DNA of 6,625 nt from Deltaproteobacteria bacterium (GCA_003647375.1 QMMS01000248.1:1-6625); one strand, 5' to 3'. Shown: positions 1-5,261, counted from the stretch's first letter. Notes: generated by a model not told the origin, from the letters alone. Program-made: numbers and translations.

Positions 1-99
1 AAAACTCCCAACTCCCCAGAAAACAAATACAATCACGATGGCCCCGAGGATAATTTTTATTAGCCAGCTCGTGGCGTAATCTCGCATTAATCTAAGCAT
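1..99 (-). CDS. Membrane-anchored SurA_N/PpiD-like peptidyl-prolyl isomerase or chaperone, N-terminal fragment
   Basis: Partial gene running off the left edge; only its first 33 codons are present. The reverse strand reads MLRLMRDYATSWLIKIILGA and then a hydrophobic stretch ending FVFWGVGSF. A short basic head followed by one transmembrane helix (about residues 13-31) is the pattern that opens PpiD / SurA_N-domain proteins, which are inner-membrane-anchored periplasmic folding factors for exported and outer-membrane proteins. The ATG (99-97) has a good ribosome site, AAAGAGGT, 8 nt upstream (complement of 108-115), and a promoter further up (146-174). The catalytic PPIase (parvulin) domain would lie outside the window, so isomerase activity cannot be judged. 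The family call rests on recognition of the N-terminal pattern only; another single-span membrane protein is possible. Confidence 0.7.
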   Translation of the reverse strand, partial: MLRLMRDYATSWLIKIILGAIVIVFVFWGVGSF

Positions 100-145
100 T
101 CTTGTTTACCTCTTTAAACAATTGGCGTTGGATCTAAAATATACT

Positions 146-174
146 AGTCTATTTTCTCGTTTCAAATTTGTCAA
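146..174 (-). promoter_or_regulatory. Sigma-70-type promoter for the PpiD-like gene
   Basis: On the minus strand a perfect -35 TTGACA (complement of 169-174) is followed after exactly 17 bp by TAGACT (complement of 146-151, 4 of 6 to TATAAT). Transcription would start near 139 and give a leader of about 40 nt before the start codon at 99. The arrangement is seen directly; activity is inferred. Confidence 0.65.
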
Positions 175-186
175 CCACATACCCCA

Positions 187-210
187 ATAAAATCAGGGTA
201 ACGATTTTAT
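187..210 (-). repeat. Small hairpin repeat (partial third copy of the family at 2534-2580 and 4474-4520)
   Basis: An 8-bp inverted repeat, ATAAAATC / GATTTTAT, encloses an 8-nt loop. Read on the minus strand it begins ATAAAATCGTTAC and ends TGATTTTAT, the same two blocks found on the minus strand in the repeat before lolA (4496-4518), differing only in loop length. The second GC-rich hairpin module of the full family is absent here. It lies just upstream of the PpiD-like promoter. It has no poly-T tail and is unlikely to be a simple terminator. Confidence 0.5.
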
Positions 211-230
211 CAAACGGTATTATTTCCATC

Positions 231-307
231 GTAGGGGCGCCCCTTGTGGGTGTCCGAATAACCGAAATCGATTCGCCAAAACGGGCAGACACAAGGCCTG
301 CCCCTAC
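231..307. repeat. REP/MITE-like imperfect inverted repeat
   Basis: Two 26-nt arms face each other: 231-256 (begins GTAGGGGCGCCCCTTGTGG) and 282-307 (reverse complement begins GTAGGGGCAGGCCTTGTG). They match at 20 of 26 positions and are separated by 25 nt that hold a near-palindrome around ATCGAT. Each arm can fold partly on itself. Paired GTAGGGGC-CTTGTG arms resemble interspersed repeats that I recall from desulfobacterial and other genomes; that family recollection is unchecked. An open frame across it (168-380) is a by-product of the repeat. Confidence 0.7.
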
Positions 308-401
308 AACAGGATGGGGGGAGATTGTCGGTGTATTCAAATCAATCATTCGAAATCCTACACCCCACAATGAAAAGTGATCTTCCTTGATGCGGTTTTT
401 A

Positions 402-430
402 TTGACACATCTTTTTCTTTTTGTTAGGTG
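402..430 (+). promoter_or_regulatory. Promoter of the tRNA-Ala gene
   Basis: A perfect -35 TTGACA (402-407) is followed after 17 bp by a weak -10 TAGGTG (425-430), preceded by TG at 422-423 in the extended -10 position. Transcription would begin near 437, a few bases before the mature tRNA 5' end at 443. The -35 is convincing; the -10 is poor and could be misplaced by a base. Confidence 0.5.
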
Positions 431-442
431 GCCATATGCACT

Positions 443-518
443 GGGGCTGTAGCTCAGCTGGGAGAGCGCATGACTGGCAGTCATGAGGCCAGGGGTTCGA
501 GCCCCCTCAGCTCCACCA
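443..518 (+). tRNA. tRNA-Ala (anticodon GGC)
   Basis: A 76-nt cloverleaf with every arm paired. The acceptor strand GGGGCTG (443-449) pairs with CAGCTCC (508-514) and includes the G3:U70 wobble (445:512), the main identity element for alanyl-tRNA synthetase. The D arm begins TAGCTCAGCTGGGAGAGC. The anticodon stem CATGA/TCATG flanks the loop CTGGCAG with anticodon GGC at 476-478, reading GCC and GCU. The T arm is AGGGG-TTCGAGC-CCCCT (491-507). The discriminator base is A515, and the CCA tail is encoded (516-518). It stands alone, with its own promoter and terminator. Confidence 0.98.
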
Positions 519-525
519 GAAACTT

Positions 526-558
526 AAAGGGATTGTCGTATCGACAATCCCTTTTTTT
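526..558 (+). terminator. Rho-independent terminator of the tRNA gene
   Basis: A perfect stem GGGATTGTCG / CGACAATCCC (529-538 with 542-551) closes a 3-nt loop. An A run precedes it (526-528) and seven T follow (552-558). It starts 8 nt after the tRNA CCA end and should terminate that transcript efficiently. Confidence 0.93.
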
Positions 559-775
559 CGGCAAACTCCTGCACAGGGTGCTCATTGGCCACTTCAAGGC
601 GATCGACCGAAAACACCTGGACAAGGTCATGGCCGGGCTCAAATTGTCCACATCCAACCTCGTCGATACCGACAGCAGGAAAAAACTGGAAGCCTATCTA
701 TCCCAAAACACTGGGTGGTATGAATGGTTTTCACTTGGCATTTCCTGTTATAACAGATACTTTAGAACCCTGTAA
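559..775 (+). pseudogene. Coding-like remnant or small hypothetical ORF after the tRNA
   Basis: This frame is open through the tRNA and terminator, so the upstream part cannot be a real gene. From about 578 (GTG), however, the codons look genuinely coding, with many C/G third positions, through roughly residue 50, and the frame ends with TAA at 773-775. The 65-residue product would contain LIGHFKAIDRKHLDKVMAGL and later AYLSQNTGWYEWF. No ribosome site precedes the GTG. I recognise no family. The simplest reading is the 3' end of a gene whose front was lost, perhaps when the tRNA region was rearranged. A small intact gene or chance frame is possible. Its end overlaps the -35 region of the next promoter. 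Confidence 0.3.
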
Positions 776-789
776 TTTTCATGTATAAT
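761..789 (+). promoter_or_regulatory. Sigma-70-like promoter upstream of the ECF sigma operon
   Basis: A perfect -10 TATAAT (784-789) lies 17 bp after TTTAGA (761-766, 4 of 6 to TTGACA). Transcription would start near 796 and leave a leader of about 93 nt before the sigma factor ATG at 889. ECF operons often also carry a promoter read by their own sigma factor; I could not identify one with confidence here. Confidence 0.55.
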
Positions 790-815
790 CATTATCAAAA
801 AGTACGTCAATCCTG

Positions 816-844
816 AAAACCTTAAAGGTTTTTGTAGACCTTTT
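816..844 (+). promoter_or_regulatory. Two overlapping, mutually exclusive hairpins in the sigma operon leader
   Basis: AAAACCT (816-822) can pair with AGGTTTT (826-832), giving a short hairpin followed by T. The inner AAAGGT (824-829) can instead pair with ACCTTT (838-843). Both folds use 826-829, so they exclude each other, as in attenuators. The stems are short and AT-rich; regulation is conjecture. Confidence 0.25.
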
Positions 845-888
845 CATGGGTTGGCACGTCTTGAATATTTAAACCTGGGCTATCGCGA

Positions 889-1512
889 ATGCATAAAACA
901 AAAAAGGAAAAAGAAATCAGCCCTTCTTCGGCAAAAACCCAACAGGAGATAACCTGGGTTAAAATGACGAAAGCCGGCAACAAGGAAGCTTTTGATCAGT
1001 TGGCCGGCCACTATTATGGAGATATTTTTCGCATGATTTATTACCGAACCCAGAGTCGCATGGATGCCGAGGACCTAACCCAGGAAGTCTTTCTGAAAGC
1101 CTACAAGGGGTTAGGCCGCCTGACAGACGAAGATCATTTCAAGGGCTGGCTCTTTCGGATCGCCGTCAATCGGGTACGCGACTTTCATCGCCGCAAGAAA
1201 TTTTTACACCTGTTCAAAAGCATCCCGAATGATAACGAGGATGCCTATGTCGATACACAAGCGTCAACCGAAGAAGGACCTCTCGAAACCTTGATCCGGA
1301 AACGATTCCGTCAGGAATCCGAAATATTCCTGTCCAGACTGTCCAGAATGGAAAAGGATGTTTTCGTGCTTCGGTTTATGGATCAGCTGCAAATCAATGA
1401 AATCGCAACCGCCTTGAAAAAAAGTGAAAGTACCGTCAAGACACATCTGTATCGTGCTCTATCCAAATTTAAAAAGGACAGGGCTTTTCAAGACTTTCTT
1501 AAAGGAGAATGA
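889..1512 (+). CDS. ECF-family RNA polymerase sigma factor
   Basis: A 207-aa sigma-70-like factor of the extracytoplasmic-function class, which directs RNA polymerase to stress-response promoters. Sigma region 2 spans about residues 33-104: AFDQLAGHYYGDIF, the core-binding motif DAEDLTQEVFLKAY (59-72) and WLFRIAVNRVRDFHRRKK (87-104, -10 recognition). A variable linker (105-145) follows. Sigma region 4 (about 147-197) holds the -35-binding helix-turn-helix, with INEIATALKKSESTVKTHLY at 169-188. Length and two-domain layout are normal for ECF factors. The ATG at 889 has no clear ribosome site; an ATG at 964 would cut into the start of region 2 and is less likely. The stop TGA (1510-1512) overlaps the next gene's ATG, which argues for co-translation with its anti-sigma partner. 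The ECF subgroup cannot be assigned by eye. Confidence 0.95.
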   Translation: MHKTKKEKEISPSSAKTQQEITWVKMTKAGNKEAFDQLAGHYYGDIFRMIYYRTQSRMDAEDLTQEVFLKAYKGLGRLTDEDHFKGWLFRIAVNRVRDFHRRKKFLHLFKSIPNDNEDAYVDTQASTEEGPLETLIRKRFRQESEIFLSRLSRMEKDVFVLRFMDQLQINEIATALKKSESTVKTHLYRALSKFKKDRAFQDFLKGE

Positions 1513-2069
1513 ATTTGACCGCCATACCGAATGAACATCTGACAGAAGCGCAGATCCTGCAGGCCATTGTGGATCTATCCGATCTATCGGATGATCAGCA
1601 AGTTCACCTAACAGCCTGTCCCGTGTGCGTGGCTGAAAAAGACCGCTTGGACAGGATGCTTCTTCAGATCGGAAACATGGCCAAGGCATCCGTACCATCG
1701 GTGGTGAGCCGCCCTGTCTTGCCGGACAGGTACCCGGGTTTTCTGCAAAGATGGTTTTTCGAGGTTCGGCCCTTTGTCCGAATAGCGGTTCCCGCCCTGC
1801 TCGTCCTTGTCATCATCACGGTCGCCCTTGTTCTAAAACCCGGTCAGGACATGCACACCGCCTTTGTGGAGGAACAAATGATTGACCCCGAGCAGCTCCT
1901 GATCGACATTGACAGGCTGATCGAAAACCCCTTGCCGCAAGGGCTTCAAGCCTTGGTTTCGTTTGCCGAGATCGATTCCGATGAAGATTTCATGGAGTAC
2001 ATTGTACCTGTAATTGAAAACGACCCCCTGTCCAACATACCAGGAAAGAAAGGAGAAAACATATGTTAA
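1509..2069 (+). CDS. Membrane-bound zinc-finger (ZAS-type) anti-sigma factor
   Basis: A 186-aa protein directly downstream of the sigma factor. Its N-terminal cytoplasmic part carries HLTACPVC, an HxxxCxxC motif (His33, Cys37, Cys40), the hallmark of ZAS anti-sigma domains that bind and silence an ECF sigma. One transmembrane helix spans about residues 90-109. The remaining 76 residues, predicted periplasmic, are very acidic (17 Asp/Glu against 3 Lys/Arg). Start choice: ATG at 1509 overlaps the sigma stop (ATGA), but the strong AAAGGAG (1501-1507) sits only 1 nt before it; an in-frame TTG at 1515 would have ideal 7-nt spacing and drop two residues. The gene overlaps the next by 7 nt. Anti-sigma function is inferred from motif, topology and operon position. 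How the signal releases the sigma is not visible. Confidence 0.85.
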   Translation: MNLTAIPNEHLTEAQILQAIVDLSDLSDDQQVHLTACPVCVAEKDRLDRMLLQIGNMAKASVPSVVSRPVLPDRYPGFLQRWFFEVRPFVRIAVPALLVLVIITVALVLKPGQDMHTAFVEEQMIDPEQLLIDIDRLIENPLPQGLQALVSFAEIDSDEDFMEYIVPVIENDPLSNIPGKKGENIC

Positions 2070-2536
2070 AACACATTTCGATCGTGATGATTGTCATTAT
2101 GCTGGTCTTTACATCTTCGACAGTGATTGCCCAAGGAATGGCCGGAGAATCTAAACATCAGGGCAGGATGCCCTTCGGAAAATGGTGGCAGAACCCTGCC
2201 GCCATCGAAAAACTGAGCCTCACCCAGGAAGAGGTCTACACACTGGATGCGGCATTCAATTCCCGGGCACGAAAGTTCATGGAGTTGAAGCATGCCATCG
2301 AGCTGGAGCAGTTCGAAATGAATGGCATAATGGAGGGTAAAACGTTGGATGAATCCGCCCTCATGGCCCAGTTCAACAAACTCGAATCAGCCAGGGCAAA
2401 TCTTTCCAGGGAAAGATTCCAGTATTATGTCCAGGTAAGAAAGATACTGGGGCCTGATCGATTCCAGAAGATCAAGGCCTTTCGGCAAAGAATGCTGCAG
2501 CAGAAAAAAGGCGCCATAAAACAGGGAGGCAAATAA
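2063..2536 (+). CDS. Periplasmic Spy/CpxP-like (LTxxQ-type) stress protein
   Basis: A 157-aa exported protein. Residues 1-23 form a signal peptide (MLK, a hydrophobic core, VIA before QG), leaving a mature all-helical, strongly basic domain of about 134 residues (24 Lys/Arg against 15 Asp/Glu). LSLTQEEVYTLDAAF (51-65) matches the first conserved helix of Spy/CpxP/ZraP-type proteins, and LGPDRFQKIKAF (129-140) the later one. These are periplasmic chaperones or stress sensors; related proteins (CnrX) sense metals. The mature part has no Cys and only two His (32, 77), so metal sensing is doubtful. ATG 2063 overlaps the anti-sigma stop and is served by AGGAG (2051-2055), 7 nt away. In this operon it may be a target of the sigma factor or tune the anti-sigma factor; neither is shown. 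The gene's stop codon lies inside a structured repeat. Confidence 0.75.
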   Translation: MLKHISIVMIVIMLVFTSSTVIAQGMAGESKHQGRMPFGKWWQNPAAIEKLSLTQEEVYTLDAAFNSRARKFMELKHAIELEQFEMNGIMEGKTLDESALMAQFNKLESARANLSRERFQYYVQVRKILGPDRFQKIKAFRQRMLQQKKGAIKQGGK

Positions 2537-2580
2537 TAACATCGCTGTGCGATGTTATCTGGCGCGGCTTTGCCGCTTTA
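2534..2580 (+). repeat. Structured double-hairpin repeat, copy A (includes the Spy-like gene's stop codon)
   Basis: First hairpin: ATAACATCGC / GCGATGTTAT around a TGT loop (2536-2558). A short TCTGGC linker and a second hairpin GCGGC-TTT-GCCGC (2564-2576) follow. No T run follows the first stem and only TTT follows the second, so it is a poor intrinsic terminator. The same layout occurs on the opposite strand at 4474-4520: 21 of 28 positions match over the first hairpin unit, and several differences are paired changes that keep the stem. It may act as a transcript-end stabiliser or a dispersed REP-like element. Confidence 0.65.
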
Positions 2581-2682
2581 GAAATATGGATCTCTAACAA
2601 TCGCTAATACACTATTTGATTTTTTCCATGCGGCACTAACAAACCGGCGTATACAAATAACGGCATGGGAGAATCAAATTTC

Positions 2683-2713
2683 AAAAAGGTGGCAGGTTTC
2701 TGCCACCTTTTTT
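2683..2713 (+). terminator. Strong, potentially bidirectional intrinsic terminator between the sigma operon and lgt
   Basis: Perfect stem GGTGGCAG / CTGCCACC (2688-2695 with 2700-2707) with a 4-nt GTTT loop, five A before (2683-2687) and six T after (2708-2713). The flanking A and T runs pair too, so it could work in both directions. It isolates the sigma operon from lgt. The 102 nt between copy A and this terminator (2581-2682) show no convincing gene. Confidence 0.93.
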
Positions 2714-2782
2714 ACTGCTTTTATTCTCGTTTAAATTACGATATTGTTCATCAACTTTAAATTTCAAGTGGAATACACGAAC

Positions 2783-3616
2783 ATGCCCTTCATCAACTGG
2801 TGGCAACATCTGCCGGAAAATCTATCTCCGGTTATTTTTGAAATCGGTCCCATATCATTGCGCTATTACGGTATGATGTATGTGGTAGCATTTGCCATCG
2901 TCTATTTCATGGTCCGGTATCGCCTTCACACAGAAGATCGTTTCCATCTCTCCGGCCAGCAGGTCAACGACCTCATAACCGCCGCGATTGTTGGCTTGAT
3001 CCTCGGTGCCCGACTTGGGTACGTTATATTTTACAATTTGTCCTACTACCTGTCGAACCCCCTGGAGATCCTGCTGCCTTTTGATTTTTCCAACGGTATC
3101 CGGTTTGTGGGCATTGCCGGCATGAGCTATCATGGCGGACTCATCGGTGTCATGCTGGCAACCTTCTGGTACTGCAGAAAAGCCCGGTTGAGTTTCTGGG
3201 AAATCTCGGATCTTTTTATCCCCGTCATTCCCCTGGGGTATACCTTCGGGCGGTTGGGTAATTTTATTAACACCGAACTTTACGGTAGAGCCACGCAAAA
3301 TGCCATCGGCATGATTTTCCCCAACGCCCCGGGTGCGGCACTGCGTCATCCGACACAGCTTTATGAGGCTTTCTTTGAAGGCATATTTCTATTTGTCCTC
3401 TTATGGTCCATAAGGAAGAAGAAATTGCCCGTGGGCGGCCTGCTTGCGATCTACCTGGCCGGTTACGGTATCGTGCGATTTTTTATCGAATTTTTCCGCG
3501 AGCCGGACGCACACCTGGGCTTTGTCCTCCTGTCGCTTACCATGGGGCAGTTACTTTGTGCTGCCATGATTAGTAGTGGTGTCCTGCTCTTTCTTTATCG
3601 AGCCAAGTATGCATGA
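2783..3616 (+). CDS. lgt: Prolipoprotein diacylglyceryl transferase
   Basis: Lgt transfers a diacylglyceryl group from phosphatidylglycerol to the lipobox cysteine of prolipoproteins, the first step of lipoprotein maturation, in the inner membrane. The 277-aa product has several hydrophobic spans and the family's signatures: IAGMSYHGGLIG with the HGG at 117-119, the Lgt signature GRLGNFINTELYGR (156-169) with essential-type Arg157 and Glu165, RHPTQLYEA (188-196), and FFREPDAHLGF (237-247) near the last spans. Length is normal (E. coli 291). The start at ATG 2783 gives a typical N-terminus (MPFINWW); the frame is also open from TTG 2744 and GTG 2768, and ribosome sites are weak for all three. 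It follows a strong terminator, so it should have its own promoter, which I could not pick out. Its end overlaps the next gene by 8 nt. Confidence 0.96.
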   Translation: MPFINWWQHLPENLSPVIFEIGPISLRYYGMMYVVAFAIVYFMVRYRLHTEDRFHLSGQQVNDLITAAIVGLILGARLGYVIFYNLSYYLSNPLEILLPFDFSNGIRFVGIAGMSYHGGLIGVMLATFWYCRKARLSFWEISDLFIPVIPLGYTFGRLGNFINTELYGRATQNAIGMIFPNAPGAALRHPTQLYEAFFEGIFLFVLLWSIRKKKLPVGGLLAIYLAGYGIVRFFIEFFREPDAHLGFVLLSLTMGQLLCAAMISSGVLLFLYRAKYA

Positions 3617-4439
3617 TGCCCGTTCAAAATGCCAAAAATTTGCCTCGACCATCCAGGCTATTTTCGAAGAAGGGCTGCATGTCGGCCAGGACAGCCTGCA
3701 CTTTATTCTCTCAACGATTTCCATTTCCGACATCCGCGAGTTGGAAACCCTCATAACGGATCCATCCAATTGCGAAAGCGATTCTCTCATTGAACTGATA
3801 TATTTTCCAGATGAATCCATCCAGATGAGACTGGAAGATCGACTCGAATCGGAAAGGTTTCAACAAAAGGACGAAGAGACCGTCCTGGAGCATTTATTGT
3901 CCTGCCGGAGACATACCCTTGTTCGTTTTGATGGTCTGCAACCTGTCCTGACGATAAGGACACTGGAAAATGGTGTCCGGGCTTTCCTGGCACGACTCAA
4001 TATCACCAGGCACCCGGACCCTGAACTCATCAGGGTGATCAACCACAGAGCCGGGAAAAAAGAAGGAAGAAAATACAAGGTATGGCTTCGCAACATGGTT
4101 ATGGATCTCCGTGAACGAGACACTGTTTTTCTAAAAAATCTGTTTGTGAAGATGGATGCCCGGCACGACAGGTTCGATGAATATCTCCATTTTTCACTGC
4201 GGTTCCTGGAAGAATCCCAAAGTGACACCGATCTTTTTCAATCGCTTATACAGCATAAACACAGGTGCCTGAAACATCTCCAGCAAAATAATCGGCTTGA
4301 GGCATATCGCCGGGACCATAATATCGAGACACTGATGGCACATGGTATCCGAATACCGCACACGGATAATCAGGCCCTCCTTCTTCAGGTAGCCTTTGCA
4401 GATGATATCTGTCTTGCCTTATTCAACAAGAACATATAA
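3609..4439 (+). CDS. Uncharacterised protein encoded between lgt and lolA
   Basis: I do not recognise a family. The 276-aa product is probably cytoplasmic and mostly helical: there is no signal peptide or membrane span. The N-terminal half (1-130) is mixed and acidic, with LHFILSTISISDIRELETLI (30-49) and LIELIYFPDESIQMRLEDRL (60-79). The C-terminal half (140-235) is rich in charged helices, for example YKVWLRNMVMDLRERD (156-171) and YLHFSLRFLEESQ (192-204). Four cysteines (8, 45, 99, 220) are scattered and form no obvious metal site. ATG 3609 overlaps the end of lgt by 8 nt, so translation is probably coupled to lgt; a GTG at 3576 in the same frame lies deeper inside lgt and is less likely. 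No strong ribosome site is seen. A folded hairpin (4441-4471) follows the stop. Its place among lipoprotein genes suggests, but does not show, a related role. Confidence 0.8.
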   Translation: MHDARSKCQKFASTIQAIFEEGLHVGQDSLHFILSTISISDIRELETLITDPSNCESDSLIELIYFPDESIQMRLEDRLESERFQQKDEETVLEHLLSCRRHTLVRFDGLQPVLTIRTLENGVRAFLARLNITRHPDPELIRVINHRAGKKEGRKYKVWLRNMVMDLRERDTVFLKNLFVKMDARHDRFDEYLHFSLRFLEESQSDTDLFQSLIQHKHRCLKHLQQNNRLEAYRRDHNIETLMAHGIRIPHTDNQALLLQVAFADDICLALFNKNI

Positions 4440-4440
4440 C

Positions 4441-4471
4441 TACATATCCGCCCGAAAGGGCCGGATATGTA
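4441..4471 (+). other. GAAA-capped hairpin after the unknown gene
   Basis: Perfect outer stem TACATATCCG / CGGATATGTA (4441-4450 with 4462-4471), extended by CCC / GGG (4451-4453 with 4458-4460) and closed by the stable GNRA tetraloop GAAA, with one bulged C at 4461. It starts 1 nt after the stop codon (4437-4439). No T run follows, so it looks like an mRNA-stabilising or processing hairpin rather than an intrinsic terminator. A pause or Rho-linked end is possible. Confidence 0.7.
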
Positions 4472-4473
4472 TA

Positions 4474-4520
4474 ATAAGCTGCGCAGCCGCGTCAGATAAA
4501 ATCATGTAACGATTTTATTA
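4474..4520 (-). repeat. Structured double-hairpin repeat, copy B, directly before lolA
   Basis: Read on the minus strand: TAATAAAATCG, a small loop, a returning GATTTTAT arm (hairpin 4496-4518), then CTGACGCGGC and a GC-rich hairpin (perfect palindrome GCTGCGCAGC at 4478-4487). This is the same order as copy A at 2534-2580. Its edge abuts the lolA ribosome site AGGAG (4520-4524). It shares its first hairpin with the partial copy at 187-210. Confidence 0.65.
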
Positions 4521-4532
4521 GGAGAATTACGT

Positions 4533-5204
4533 ATGAGCTTAAGACATCTACTTCTAATAATCCTGATGATGGCGGTCCCTGTTTCCGCCCACTCGGAGGA
4601 GGCGGCATTACCATCCATGTCCGTAGATGAGATCCTGGAACACGTGGAGAAAATCTATACGGCCTCCAGGTTTTCAGCCTCCTTTATCCAGGCATCAACC
4701 ATCAAAGCCATGGAAATAACAGATTCAGCCTCTGGAAAACTTTACGTCCAGTACCCCGGGAAGATGAGATGGGAATACCTGAAGCCTGAATCTCAAATTA
4801 TCGTAACCGATGGCGTGCAGTTGTGGATGTACCGACCTGAAGACAACCAGGTCATGCTGGGACAGGCGTCAACATTTTTCGGTGAGGGTAAAGGCGCGGG
4901 ATTTCTTTCCGACATCCGTCTGCTCAGAAAGGATTTCGATATAACCCTGGAAGATATTCGGTTCGGCGATTACTACAACCTGAAACTGGTTCCCCTGGAA
5001 AAAAACTGGGACATTGCCTATGTGCACCTGCTGGTTTCCAGAACCACATTCCATATCGCTCAGGTTTTCACCTACAATGCCTATGACGACGTCACCCGCA
5101 TAGAGATCGTGAACCCCCAATTTAACGAATCGTTTGAAGATGCCTTCTTTACATTTAAAATACCCAAAGGTGTCGACCTATTACGCTTGGATGATGCACC
5201 CTAG
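4533..5204 (+). CDS. lolA: Outer-membrane lipoprotein carrier protein LolA
   Basis: LolA accepts mature lipoproteins released by the inner-membrane LolCDE ABC transporter and carries them across the periplasm to the outer membrane. The 223-aa product has a signal peptide (MSLRHLLLIILMMAVPVSA, cleavage near residue 19) and the family's early block: YTASRFSASFIQAS (42-55), then SGKLYVQYPGKMRWEYLKPE (67-86), where the PGKMRWEY motif includes the conserved Arg79. IIVTDGVQLWMYRPEDNQV (89-107) and the C-terminal beta-strand-rich part (FHIAQVFTYNAYDDVTRIEI, about 173-192) follow the open-barrel pattern. Length fits. The ATG has a good ribosome site, AGGAG at 4520-4524, 8 nt upstream. It is downstream of lgt and the unknown gene on the same strand; the 93-nt gap holds a hairpin and repeat copy B, so expression may be uncoupled or tuned. 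No lolB is visible here. Confidence 0.93.
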   Translation: MSLRHLLLIILMMAVPVSAHSEEAALPSMSVDEILEHVEKIYTASRFSASFIQASTIKAMEITDSASGKLYVQYPGKMRWEYLKPESQIIVTDGVQLWMYRPEDNQVMLGQASTFFGEGKGAGFLSDIRLLRKDFDITLEDIRFGDYYNLKLVPLEKNWDIAYVHLLVSRTTFHIAQVFTYNAYDDVTRIEIVNPQFNESFEDAFFTFKIPKGVDLLRLDDAP

Positions 5205-5261
5205 TTACACTGTTCCATAATCATATTACTTTAGTTAAATTAACTGTCTAAGAGGAAGGGA

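Noticed and set aside
168..380. Open frame on the plus strand (70 codons) and a longer one on the minus strand (149-484)
   Set aside because: Both run through the inverted repeat at 231-307, and the minus-strand one also reads through the tRNA; neither has a ribosome site or recognisable product.
428..558. Front part of the 115-codon plus-strand frame starting in the tRNA promoter
   Set aside because: It translates the tRNA gene and its terminator; only the part after 558 could be coding debris.
852..866. Sigma-54-like promoter (TGGCAC at 852-857 followed by TTGAA)
   Set aside because: The -24 element is perfect, but no GC lies at the required distance; the TTG is about 2 bp too close, so the geometry fails.
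1577..1592. Inverted repeat ATCCGAT-CT-ATCGGAT inside the anti-sigma gene
   Set aside because: It falls on the coding repeat for Asp-Leu-Ser-Asp-Leu-Ser-Asp and is most simply explained by repeated codons; no regulatory context.
2536..2580. Copy A as an ordinary rho-independent terminator of the sigma operon
   Set aside because: The first stem is followed by CTGGCGCGG rather than T, and the true terminator with a T run lies at 2683-2713.
2581..2682. Possible small RNA or short gene between the Spy-like gene and the terminator
   Set aside because: No promoter-like pair, no ribosome site with a credible frame, and the short frame at about 2665 reads through the terminator.
2855..3349. Long minus-strand open frame (164 codons) opposite lgt
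   Set aside because: Lgt signature motifs make the plus strand the coding one; the antisense frame is a shadow without a recognisable product.
3860..4228. Minus-strand frame (122 codons) opposite the unknown gene
   Set aside because: Ser/Arg-rich composition typical of an antisense shadow; no ribosome site, and the plus-strand gene is coupled to lgt.
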